Origin: Luteolibacter arcticus
GTDB lineage: Bacteria > Verrucomicrobiota > Verrucomicrobiia > Verrucomicrobiales > Akkermansiaceae
DNA: 64,000 nt
Assembly (NCBI RefSeq): GCF_025950235.1
Contig: NZ_JAPDDT010000003.1
Location: 496,001 to 560,000, forward strand
Reading direction: 5' to 3'
Shown: in pieces, positions 16,471 through 26,100 of the stretch
Layout: each line of letters starts with the position of its first letter
Numbering within the stretch: position 1 is the stretch's first letter
Translations under genes and position numbers: made by a program
Notes under the pieces: generated by a model
What the model was told of the DNA's origin: nothing
The model's database searches: none
The model's input: the letters and a program-made list of their open reading frames with translations, nothing else

Positions 16471-17856
16471 ATGCTCCGGGCCACGCCCGTCATGCCGCGC
16501 ATCCTCGTTCCCCTGCTCCTTGCCCTCGCTGGAGCGCTGCTTGCCCTGAGGGTCGGCCCCCTTGAGCAGGCGGCCGTCCAACAGCAGCTCGACAGCTTCC
16601 CCGACGTCCAGGCCAAGGCCCACCTGCTGCGGCCGATCATCGCCGTCGTCCTGTGCTTCCTGCCGGCGATCGGCGGCGCGCTTTATTACGTCGGCGATAC
16701 CCTCGCCCGCTACGTCTCACGGCAATTCGTGAGCATCTTCCTGATCTGTCTCGTGGGCCTCTTCGCGGTTTGGCTGATCGCCGATCTCGGCGACAATCTG
16801 GACGACCTCAAGGACAGCAAGGACGCCGCCGGATTCGCCGCCCAGCTCTACCTGGCCCGGCTGCCGGAGGTCATCGTCACCCTCCTGCCCTACTCGCTTC
16901 TGCTTTCCATCCTCTATTGCCTCGGCCGCCTCTCCCGCTCGCGCGAGATCGTGGCCATGATCCAGACCGGCCGCGGACTCGCCCGCCTGACGCTGCCATT
17001 CTTCGTCGGCGGTGCCCTCGCCGCCTTGCTGTGTGCCGGGCTCAATTACCAGTGGGCTCCCGCCGCCGTGGCCGCGGAGAATGCCATCCTCCGCAAGGCC
17101 AAGGGCCAGGACAGCGCGGCCGAACCGAACATCCGCTTCCGCAATTTCGACGACCGCCGGCTGTGGATGATCGGCTCCTTCCCCCCCGACTACCACAAGG
17201 GCGCACCGCTGCGGCGCGTGACCGTCATCCAGGAAAACCCGGACGGCTCCCTGGCGAAGATCATTTCCGCCAAGACCGCCGCGTGGTCGCCCATGACCCG
17301 CAACTGGATCTTCACCGACCCGCGGATCGCCGACTGCACCTCGGGCACCGCTCCCGATGGCCAGTCGCCCGACTTCACCAAGGACCCGCCGCCGGACCCG
17401 CTGGTGGTGAAAGGCTGGAGCGAGGTTCCCGCCGCGCTCATCCGCCCCGGCTTGCCCGCCGCGCAACTCGGCATTCCTGATCTCAATGACTGGCTCTCCG
17501 CAAATCCGCTCGGCACCTGGGCCAGCCGCGGCGGCCACCTCACCCAGTGGCACTACCGCTGGGCCCAGCCGATCAATTGCCTCGTGGTCGTCCTGCTCGC
17601 GGTGCCGCTCGGCGTCGTCTTCACCCGTCGCGGGGCCAGCGGTGGCGTAGCGGTCGCGGTCTTCCTCTGCGCCGGGATGCTATTCCTCTCGAATATCTTC
17701 CTCAGCCTCGGCGATTCCGGTCATATCAAGCCCGTGCTCGCCGCCTGGTTGCCGAATGCCGTCTTCGGCATCATCGCCCTCTTCCTCTTCCAGCGCCGCC
17801 TCGCCGGCCGCCCGATCTACCAGACCCTCCGCAAGTTCATCCCGGCAGAAGCATAG
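16471..17856 (+). CDS. LptF/LptG-type permease (YjgP/YjgQ family)
   Basis: A 461-residue membrane protein of the lipopolysaccharide-export permease family, half of the LptB2FG ABC transporter that extracts LPS from the inner membrane. The family start is DTLARYVSRQFVSIF, followed by a long transmembrane helix and IADLGDNLDDLKD. Further helices are around YSLLLSILYCLGRL, SREIVAMIQTGRG and the C-terminal IKPVLAAWLPNAVF. A periplasmic beta-jellyroll region lies between. About 75 residues with two extra hydrophobic segments (LVPLLLALAGALLALRVG and IIAVVLCFLPAIGGALYYVG) precede the usual family start. A start at 16492 is also possible. It could be LptF or LptG; no partner gene is adjacent. Confidence 0.85.
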   Translation: MLRATPVMPRILVPLLLALAGALLALRVGPLEQAAVQQQLDSFPDVQAKAHLLRPIIAVVLCFLPAIGGALYYVGDTLARYVSRQFVSIFLICLVGLFAVWLIADLGDNLDDLKDSKDAAGFAAQLYLARLPEVIVTLLPYSLLLSILYCLGRLSRSREIVAMIQTGRGLARLTLPFFVGGALAALLCAGLNYQWAPAAVAAENAILRKAKGQDSAAEPNIRFRNFDDRRLWMIGSFPPDYHKGAPLRRVTVIQENPDGSLAKIISAKTAAWSPMTRNWIFTDPRIADCTSGTAPDGQSPDFTKDPPPDPLVVKGWSEVPAALIRPGLPAAQLGIPDLNDWLSANPLGTWASRGGHLTQWHYRWAQPINCLVVVLLAVPLGVVFTRRGASGGVAVAVFLCAGMLFLSNIFLSLGDSGHIKPVLAAWLPNAVFGIIALFLFQRRLAGRPIYQTLRKFIPAEA

Positions 17857-17862
17857 GAGATC

Positions 17863-17965
17863 GGGAAATTGAGAGAGTAGGAGATTGGGAGATTGAGACA
17901 TTGAGGAAAGGCCTTCCATCCCCCATCTCCTCAATAACCCAATTAACCCACTCTCTCAATTCCCC
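17863..17965. repeat. Imperfect palindrome of ATTGAGAGAG-type words
   Basis: The left arm at 17863-17906 consists of words such as AAATTGAGAGAGTAGGAGAT and ATTGGGAGATTGAG. The right arm at 17929-17965 is its imperfect reverse complement (ACTCTCTCAATTCCCC at its end). The element fills nearly all of the 123-bp spacer between the permease gene and the next start codon at 17980. It is far more AT-rich than the genes on either side. Confidence 0.65.
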
Positions 17966-17979
17966 AAATTTCGTAAATA

Positions 17980-18789
17980 ATGGCCCTCCAAGAATCCTGG
18001 CATATCCGCTCCCGTTCCCGCGCCTGCTCCTCCACCGAGCGCGCCTTTGAAGACGGCGAGGCGATCATGACCGCGCTCTTTCCCGACCCGGAATCCTCCG
18101 GCTACATGCGGAAGGATTTCTGCTTGGAAGCCTGGAAGGCCCGCACCGCCGAGGATGAGAAGCCGCTGTCCTTCTGGAAGACCATCTACCACGCCCCCGT
18201 CGCCGGAGAGAAAAAGGACGACGCCTTCAAGCGGGAAAGCCCCGAGGAACTGCTGCGCCGCTTGGTCGAGGAGGAGGAAGAGCACACCGAAAACGTCCGC
18301 TACATCCTCGCCGTGATGCTAGAGCGCCAGAAGGTCCTCCGCGAGACCGACACCCAGCGCACCCCCAGCGGCATCCTCCGCGTGTATGAGCACCGCAAGC
18401 TCGGCGACGTCTTCATCGTCCGCGACCCGGACATCCCCCTTTCCCAAGTCGACAAGGTGCAGGAGGAAGTCATCCTGCTCCTCGAAAGCGGCGGCCGCAT
18501 GCCCGAGCCAGAAGAAGAGATCCCCGCTGAAGGCGAAGCCTCCGCCGAACCCGAAGCCTCTTCCGAAGCTGCAGCCGAGGCCGCTGCCGGTGATGAGCCT
18601 ACGGAAGAAGCCCTCTCCGGACCAGTCCCCGACCTCGACGCCCTGACGGAGGTCCCTGAGGAGGAAGCCGACGATGAGGCTGACGAAGCCGACGAAGACG
18701 AAGACGAAGACGACGAAGACGAGGACGAGACCGACGAGACCGACGAGACCGACGACGAGAAGGCGGGCGAGCAAAAGAAGCACCCCTGA
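17980..18789 (+). CDS. Conserved hypothetical protein with long acidic tail (PVC-type family)
   Basis: A 269-residue soluble protein in two parts. Residues 1 to about 170 are a folded domain with SWHIRSRSRACSSTERAF, EDGEAIMTALF, FCLEAWKAR, LSFWKTIYHAP and a helical stretch ENVRYILAVMLERQKVL. A beta strand LRVYEHRKLGDVFIV and a closing helix follow. From about 175 to the end it is almost only Glu, Asp, Ala and Pro, with a final run of Asp/Glu/Thr. The first part reminds me of a conserved hypothetical family seen in planctomycetes and verrucomicrobia, whose name and function I cannot give. The acidic tail suggests binding to basic partners or a flexible entropic domain. It is followed by a 379-bp spacer containing an inverted repeat. 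Confidence 0.7.
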   Translation: MALQESWHIRSRSRACSSTERAFEDGEAIMTALFPDPESSGYMRKDFCLEAWKARTAEDEKPLSFWKTIYHAPVAGEKKDDAFKRESPEELLRRLVEEEEEHTENVRYILAVMLERQKVLRETDTQRTPSGILRVYEHRKLGDVFIVRDPDIPLSQVDKVQEEVILLLESGGRMPEPEEEIPAEGEASAEPEASSEAAAEAAAGDEPTEEALSGPVPDLDALTEVPEEEADDEADEADEDEDEDDEDEDETDETDETDDEKAGEQKKHP

Positions 18790-18822
18790 GCGGCGCTACA
18801 TGACCGCGGCGCAGCCGCCCTC

Positions 18823-18972
18823 GGACTGCTGCGATTCTTCGCAGCTCTCCGAGTGAACGGTCAGGCATTCCGTTCGGATGGAATGAAGCGACCCCGCAAG
18901 ATCGCCCCCGTCCCCCGAGGAAGAGCCCGCCTCCACCCCCATTCAAAAGCTGCGAAGAATCGCCAGCAGTCC
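18823..18972. repeat. 150-bp element bounded by 24-bp inverted repeats
   Basis: GGACTGCTGCGATTCTTCGC plus AGCT (18823-18846) is matched by its reverse complement with a single extra base at 18948-18972. Between the arms there is a smaller dyad around CATTCCGTTCGGATGGAATG. It lies in the 379-bp gap (18790-19168) between the acidic-tail gene and the BON gene; the rest of that gap shows no gene or motif I can name. It could be a small non-autonomous element or a structured RNA. Confidence 0.6.
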
Positions 18973-19168
18973 AAGGGCCTCCTGCTTCCATCACGCGGAC
19001 CCTCCGACCCAGCCCGGAGCTAGCGTGAAAAATGCACCCTCCCGGATGCGAGCTGCTCGATTTCCACGGCCTGCACAGCCTCCCAACCGGCCTAACTGTT
19101 TGAAAAACAGCGTCCATCCCCAACGGCACGGCGCTTGCGATCGAGAACCAACTCCGAACGCAACCGCC

Positions 19169-20188
19169 ATGAAGAATTTCAGTTTCGCTCGCACCACCCG
19201 CCGCCTCCTGGCCCTGACCGCTTTCACGATCGCGACCGCCCAGGCCGTTCCCGAAGTCGTCCCGCAAGACAACGCTGGCCTCGCCGAATTCATCGGCATG
19301 ACCTTCAGCGCCGATGAACGCCTCGCCGAGGACAGCATCAAGATTTCCGTGAACCAGGGCATCGCGACCCTGAGCGGCCGCGTCGCCACCCTCAATCAAG
19401 CCGAGCGTGCGGTGGAACGCACCAAGTCGGTCGACGCCGTTCGCGGCGTCATTTCCGAGCTCAAGGTCTCATCCATCCGCTCCAGCGACGAGCAGATCGC
19501 CGGGGAAATCACCCGCAAGCTCGCCGCCGCTCCCGGCATCGATGCAAAATCGATCATCGTCACCGTCAGCAACAAGCAGGTGATGCTCGATGGCCAAGTC
19601 GGCACTTGGGACGAGCAGGAGATCGCTCGCGAACTCGCCTCCGAGGTCCCCGGTGTGCAATCCATCGACAACCGCCTCAGCTCGACCGGCAAATCGTCCC
19701 GCGGCGACAAGGCGATCCGCTGGCAGATCGAACGCGACATCGCGGATGATCCGCTTCACGACGGCCTGAACATCACCGTCTCGGTCCATGGAGGAAAGGT
19801 CGTCCTCGCCGGCGAAGTCGGCACCCAGGGCGAGAAAGACCTGCTGGTCCGCCAAGCCCGCGTCACAGGTGTCAGCGCGGTGTCCGGCGACGGCCTAGAC
19901 ATCACCCGCAGCCTGTCCATGGAAGGCATGTCCGGAAAAACCCCGGGCAAAAATGCCATCCGCGAAGCTCTTCACGCCGTCTTTTCCCAAGACAAGCGCC
20001 TCCGCGGAGCCGACGTCACCATCGACCTTGAGGGCCGCGTGCTCACCTTGGGCGGCACCGCCCCGTCTGCCGAAGTGAAGGCCACCGCCGAGTCCACTGC
20101 CCGCGGCGTTCCCGGCGTGGAGATCGTGATCAACCGCATCGCCGTCGCCGATGACCGCCGCGTGGCCACCCTCGGCACCGGCCGCTAA
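19169..20188 (+). CDS. Exported protein with four BON domains
   Basis: A 339-residue predicted exported protein. The ATG at 19169 gives the signal peptide MKNFSFARTTRRLLALTAF ending near AQAVP. Four BON domains follow in tandem, each with a helix, a strand like ISVNQGIATLSGRV, and an ending such as VDAVRGVISELKV or GVEIVINRIAV. The first residues are at about 30, 100, 170 and 250. BON domains (osmotically inducible OsmY type) bind phospholipid surfaces and occur in envelope-stress and secretin-associated proteins. Four copies is more than OsmY (two). It is convergent with the giant adhesin gene, 7 bp apart, so it shares no transcript with it. A role in envelope integrity is inferred from the domains alone. 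Confidence 0.82.
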   Translation: MKNFSFARTTRRLLALTAFTIATAQAVPEVVPQDNAGLAEFIGMTFSADERLAEDSIKISVNQGIATLSGRVATLNQAERAVERTKSVDAVRGVISELKVSSIRSSDEQIAGEITRKLAAAPGIDAKSIIVTVSNKQVMLDGQVGTWDEQEIARELASEVPGVQSIDNRLSSTGKSSRGDKAIRWQIERDIADDPLHDGLNITVSVHGGKVVLAGEVGTQGEKDLLVRQARVTGVSAVSGDGLDITRSLSMEGMSGKTPGKNAIREALHAVFSQDKRLRGADVTIDLEGRVLTLGGTAPSAEVKATAESTARGVPGVEIVINRIAVADDRRVATLGTGR

Positions 20189-20195
20189 TCGCAGC

Positions 20196-23100
20196 TCAAG
20201 GCAGGATGAAGATTCGGAAGAAGCAACGCTCCGCCGCTGGGGGCGGAGAGTCATCGAAGGTTAGTCCTTCGCCGGTCCCGGGAATTGCAGCGCCGATATT
20301 CTCCCATGAGCTTCCTTCGAGCGTGAGACTGCGCTGCAACTGGTAGCTGCGGCCGAGGGATGACGAAGCGGTGGACAGGTGCACAAGGTTTCCATCCCGC
20401 ACCATGGTCGGAGCAAGCAACTCCGCCGGGTCGAGCGGAGCCAGCGGCAGAGCTGATATCTCCGCGGAGTCGAGGCTTTCCGCTCCGGAGTAGAGCGCGG
20501 AGACGACGTAGTAATAGCGCGTTCCATTCGTCACTCCGGTGTCCACATGGCTCGGAGTCGCCACGTTTGCCGCGATCACCGTATAGGGACCGCCAGCCTG
20601 GGTGGAGCGCTTGAGGTTGTAGCCGGTGGCACTTCCCGCAGGACTCCACGTCAGTGATACTTGGCCCGTACCCGCCACCGCCGCGAGGCCGGAAGGACCG
20701 GCAAGAGGACCGACGGTTAGCGAGAGCGTGCCGGCGGCGGCGGTCAGAGAATACGTATGTCCGGGTGGCATCGTCCCGAGGCTGAAACCGCCGGCGCTGA
20801 TCCCGACTACTCCGGTGATAAGTGGATAGCTGCCGTCGCCGAATCCAGCGAGCCCGGCCACGTTCACAATGACAGTGCCACTGGCAGGAGGGGTGTAGCT
20901 GCCGCTGAGGACGAGCCTATCAGAGAGGGTGCCGAGATCGAAGTGGAGCTTGCAGCCGCCGGACAGGCTGACCGCGCCGGACAGCGTCAGCGTGCCCGCG
21001 CCGTTAATGCCGGGAGCAATCGTGCCGCCGCTTTGCACGGTGACCGGCATCGGCAGGGTGGAGGCCCCGGCCAAGGTCCCGCTGCTCTCCACGGTGAGCG
21101 CGCCGGTGCCGGTCATGGTGCCGCTGAAAGCGAGCGTGCCGTTGTTGATCGCGGTGGTGCCGGTGTAGGTGTTCGCACCAGCCAGATTGAGTGTGCCGGT
21201 GCCGGACTGGACGACCCGCCCGCTGCCGGAGATCGCGTTGCTGACCGCGATGAGATTCGAGCGGTCGAACCGGAGCGTGCCGCCATTCTCGACCGTGCCG
21301 GTGCCTAGCGTGCCGGTCGTGCCTCCGTTGCCAATCTGGACCGTGCCGGGATCGGCGATCGTGAAGGGACCGGAAAAGGTATTCGTGCCGGTGAGGATCT
21401 GCGTGCCGGTGCCAGCCTTGATGAACTTTCCAAGATGGCCTGCCGCGGTATCCGTGTCGCCCAAGGTGCCCGCGAAAGTGCCGGACCCATTGTCCGCGCC
21501 GAAGGTGAAGGCGGAATAGCCGCCGCCCGAGAGACCCGAGCGAATGCTTCCCGCACCGGTCAGCGTGTTGACCTTCACGTTTGCCTCCGCGCCCCAGAAG
21601 GTCGCGCCGGCGGCGACGTTCAAGTTGGAGAAGTTGGCAGTCCAAACCTCATTGCCATTGCTGCCGCCGATGAGCGTGCCGCCCTGCACATCGATGAGCG
21701 ATCCGGAGCCAAGCGCGAAGGTCGCTTTGGCTGCGCCCCAAAAGACGTTGCTCGTCCCGGATTTCACCAAGGTGCCAGCGCCGGAAAACGTGGTATCGGC
21801 ACCGTGGTCGCGTGCACCGGTCGCGACGTTCATTTCCAAGAACGCGCCGGGGGCGATCGCGAAGGCGGGCGAGGCCGTGCTGCCGCTGAGTTGCAGCGTG
21901 CCCGCACTGACGGTCGTGTTGCCGGAATAGGTATTCGCCCCTGTGAGAGAGAGTGTGCCGGTGCCGGTCTTGTTCAGGCTGCCGATGGAGGCGGTGCCTT
22001 CCAGGGTGTTCCGGATGGCCCCGGAAACAGTGAGGCTCGTGTTGGTGGCCGTATCCAGCTGGACAGTGCGGTTGGCACCTCCTCCGACGCCATACTGCGA
22101 GGTGATGCCGAAGTTGGTGGAGATGATTCCTGCATTGCCGCCACCCGTGGCACTGATGAGTGGAGTGCCCGTGCTCTCGAGCGTGAAGGCTCCTCCGCCA
22201 CTCACCGTGCCGCCGTTGCTCAGGGCCAGCGCCGCGAAGTAATCGATCCTGCCGTTGAAATCCAGCACGCCGCCATTGACGGTGATGGTCGAGGTGCCGA
22301 TCTGGTTGTTGTCGAGCAGACGCAGCGTGCCGCCGGCGTTGATCGTGGTATTGAAGACGACGTTGCTCGGGTTGTCTTCGCCGCTGAGAGCGAGAATGCC
22401 GGCGTCGATCGTCGTGCCGCCGGTGGATGCGTTCGAGCCTGACAAGGTAAGGGTTCCGGCGCCGAGCTTCGTGAGCGTGCCGGTGCCGCTGATGCCGCCG
22501 GGGAAGGAAAGGTCGTCCGACCGGTTGAAAATCAGGGCCGCCTGGTTGCTGATATGGCCCGTGATCGAGCCGGTGGTTCCGCCCGCGCCGATCTGCAAGG
22601 TTCCTGCGTTGATCGCTGTCCCACCGTAGTAAGCATTCGTGCCGGTGAGCGTGAGCACCCCTCCGCCGGCTTTGGAAAGCGAGCCACCGCCGGAAATCAC
22701 GCCAGCGAGGGTGCCGGCATCCGACCGGTTGTACGTCAGCGTGCCATGGTTGGTCACATTTCCCGCGAGCGACCCGGTGGTGCCGCCATTGCCGACTTGC
22801 AACGTGCCGGTGCTGATCGTGGTGCCGCCGGTGTGCGCTGCCGCACCCGTGAGGATCAGGGAATTTGCGCCCGTCTTGGTGAGGCCACCGCTGCCGGAGA
22901 TGGCGTTGGTCAGGGTCAGCGAACCGCCGCTGGCGTCGAGGGTCAGCCCGCCCGCTGAAAGTTCGATGGAGCGCCCCGTCGTGACGCTGGCGGTGTTGCG
23001 CAGCGTGCCGCCGGAGGCACTGATGATGCTGGAGCCCGTGGCGCCCAGGTTGCTATCACTGGCATAGGCGAGAACTCCGCCGCTGATCTGGATTCCGCGG

Positions 23101-26100
23101 CTGAAGGTGTTGGGGCCGAGAAGAGTCAGGGTTCCCGAGCCGACCTTGGAGAGGCCCATGTTGCCGCTGATGTTTCCGCCAAAGGTTCCGCTGGCACCGT
23201 TCTCACCGACTGTCAGGACGGCGCTCTGGCCGCTGGCCAAATTGGTCACGGTGCCCACACCGTTCAGCACGCCGATGCCCTCCGATTTTCCGGCGAGGTC
23301 GAAGGTGCCACCGCTGTTGATCTGGACGATGGCAGTGGAAGCAATCTGGTCATCCCCGGAGCCGGCGAGACGAACCGTGCCGCTGTTATTGATCGTCACC
23401 GTGCCGCCGATGGCGTGAACGGAGGCCGAGGAGGTTTTATCCAGACGCAAGGTGCCGGCGTGGACCGTCGCATTCAATGTCGCGTTGTCGGAGCCTCCCG
23501 TCATGGCGAGAGTGCCCGCGCCCGACTTGACCACCGTGTTCGTCGAGCCGGTGAGAGCCGTCGCGAGATTGACCGTCTGGCCATTCGTGTTGAGGAGCCA
23601 GTTCTGATTTCCTGCGGCACCGCTGAATCGGCCCGAGTAGTCGGTGGTATTGGACGCGCTGAACCGCAAGGTGCCGCCGTTCATCGTGATCGGGCCAGCC
23701 GTGCCGAGGGCGGAGGCGTTCTCAAGGACCAGCGTGCCGCCAGATACCGTCGTGCCGCCCGTGTAGGTGCTCGCACCGGAGAGGGTCTGGGTGCCCGTGC
23801 CCACCTTGATGAATTTTCCGAGATGGCCGGCCGCGGTATCCGTGTCGCGCAGGCTGCCCGCAAAGGTGCCGGAGCCGTTGTCCACGCCGAACGTGAATCC
23901 GGTGTAGCCGGAGCCGGAGAGACCGGAGCGAATGTTTCCCGAGCCGGAGAGGGCGTTCACCTTCACGTTGGCCTCAGCACCCCAGAAGACAGCGCCCCCG
24001 GCAACGTTCAGGTCGGAAAGGTTGGCGCTCCAATCCTCGTTGCCACTGCTGCCGCCTACGAAGAGGCCACCCTGCACGTCGATGAGTGAACCGTAGCCCA
24101 GCGCAAAGGTGGCCTTCTTGGAATTCCATGCCGCGTTGCCCGTGCCCGTCTTCTGCAAGGTGCCGCCGCCCGTGATGATAGTATCGACCCCGCCATCGCG
24201 TTCGCCGGATTCCACCTTCAACGCAAGCACCGTGCCGGAGGCGATGGCGAAGGAAGGCGAAGCGCTACCGCTGCGAAGCACGAGCGTGCCGCCGTTGATG
24301 AAAGTGGCACCGGTGTAGGTGTTCGTGCCGCCGAGCTCGAGTGAACCGTCGCCGGTTTTCGTGAGGGCTCCCCCGCTCACGGGACCGTCGATGGAGAATG
24401 AGAAGGGGCTGTCAATGTTAGCGGTCGCTCCGATCGTGCTGTCGAGGGTCACCGGACCGGATAGAGCCCCCGCTGCCAAGCCGTGAAGAGCTCCCTTGTT
24501 CGAGTGCCCCGTGCCGGCCAGGGTGATGGGCTCCAGGAGTTCGACTTCCCCCAATTCGAGGGTGGTACCCACTCCGAGGGTCGCGCCGGGGGCGATGGTG
24601 GTTCCCGCGCTGGTGGTGCCGAGCGAATCCGGATGGCGGATCCATAGTGTGCCACTGTTCACCGAGGTCACCCCGGTGAAGGTGTTGCTCCCCTGAAGCT
24701 CGAGGGTGCCGCCGCCGGCCTTGATGAGAAATCCCCCGCTCACGGAATCTTGAAGCACCAGGGTGCCGCTGCCGCCCATGCTGGCTCCGGGACTGGACAA
24801 TTCCACCGGCCCGGCGAGAAACGCCATCCCCGTAGCGGTGAGAGCCCCGCCGCCGCCGACCCCGGCCCCAAGCAGATGAATCGCTTCCTCGCCGATGGTG
24901 ACATCATGGAGGTTTAGCGTTGCTCCAATGGCAACGGTCGTAGGAGCGCTCGTGGCACCGAGTCCGTTGGAACTGGTGACCGTGAGCGTGCCAGCGTTCA
25001 CCGAAGTCTTCGCCGTGTAGGTGCTATCGCCCGACAGCACGAGAGTGCCTTCCCCCGACTTCGCGAGATCGATCGTGGGGATGCCCGCCGGACCGGCGTC
25101 GGCGATGCTGCCCGCAATGGTCGCGGTGCCGGTCGTGACCCGCAGGTTCGTGGATCCTCCATTCAGGAAGAGCGCGCTACCTGCGCCACTACCATTGCTG
25201 GACTGCATCGCTTGAAAGGAGCCGCCCGCGCCGCCGCTCGCGCTGCCTTGGTCGATCCCGCTATCGATGAGCGTGAGAGAGCCACCCGTCTCTGCCCGCA
25301 CGAAGATCGCACCGCCTGCTGCTCCGCCGCCGCCACCACCTGAGATCGCCTGCACGGCCGACCGGTTATGGAAGCCAGAGCCTCCGAGGTAACCGCCCCA
25401 GCCGCCTTGGTAGGTAGCGCTTAAAGGTCCTCCGCCACCACCTCCTCCGAAGCCGCCGCTACCGGGTGATGCAAAGAACCCTGAGGCGCCTCCGCCGCCT
25501 CCTCCTCCGAACCCCCCGTTTCCAGCAAGGCCCGCAGGGATGCCCCTACCGCCGACGGCTCCTCCTCCACCGCCGAAATTCCCACCGACGCCGCCAAGGG
25601 CTCCCGGTCCACCACCACCGCCACCACCGAATTTCCCGCCATCTCCGCCATGTCCCCCGCGAGCACTCCCGCCACCCCCGCCTCCGTAAAGCGCACCATC
25701 GCCTCCATCGTAAAAAATGGGATCAGTGAGATCTCCAGTCCCACCGCCGCCTCCTCCGATTCCCGGTACTCCACCTGTATATTTCGCGGTCGTGGGGGAG
25801 CCGTTGGTGAGACCTCCTCCTCCGCCGCCTCCACCAAACTCAGACGCTTCAATATTCCCGCCGCCGTTGCCGATCAGGCCACCGCCGCCGCCGCTGCCAT
25901 TTCGACGGGGGTCGGTCACGCTTCCACCCGCGCCGCCGTAGCCGCCGCCCCCCCCGGCATCAGGGCCACCGGCTCCACCCGCGCCGCCCAAGCCGCCCCC
26001 ACCCCCGGCTTGCCGTATCATCTCGGGGCCCTCCTCTCCATCTTCGTCAAACCAAATGCCTCCGGCTCCTCCCAAGCCGCCGATGGCGGCGTTATTGGCA

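Noticed and set aside
20196-20700. C-terminal autotransporter barrel or PEP-CTERM motif in the giant adhesin
   Set aside because: The end consists of a fibronectin-like domain and a short beta-rich tail; no amphipathic barrel strands with terminal aromatic residue pattern and no PEP motif were found.
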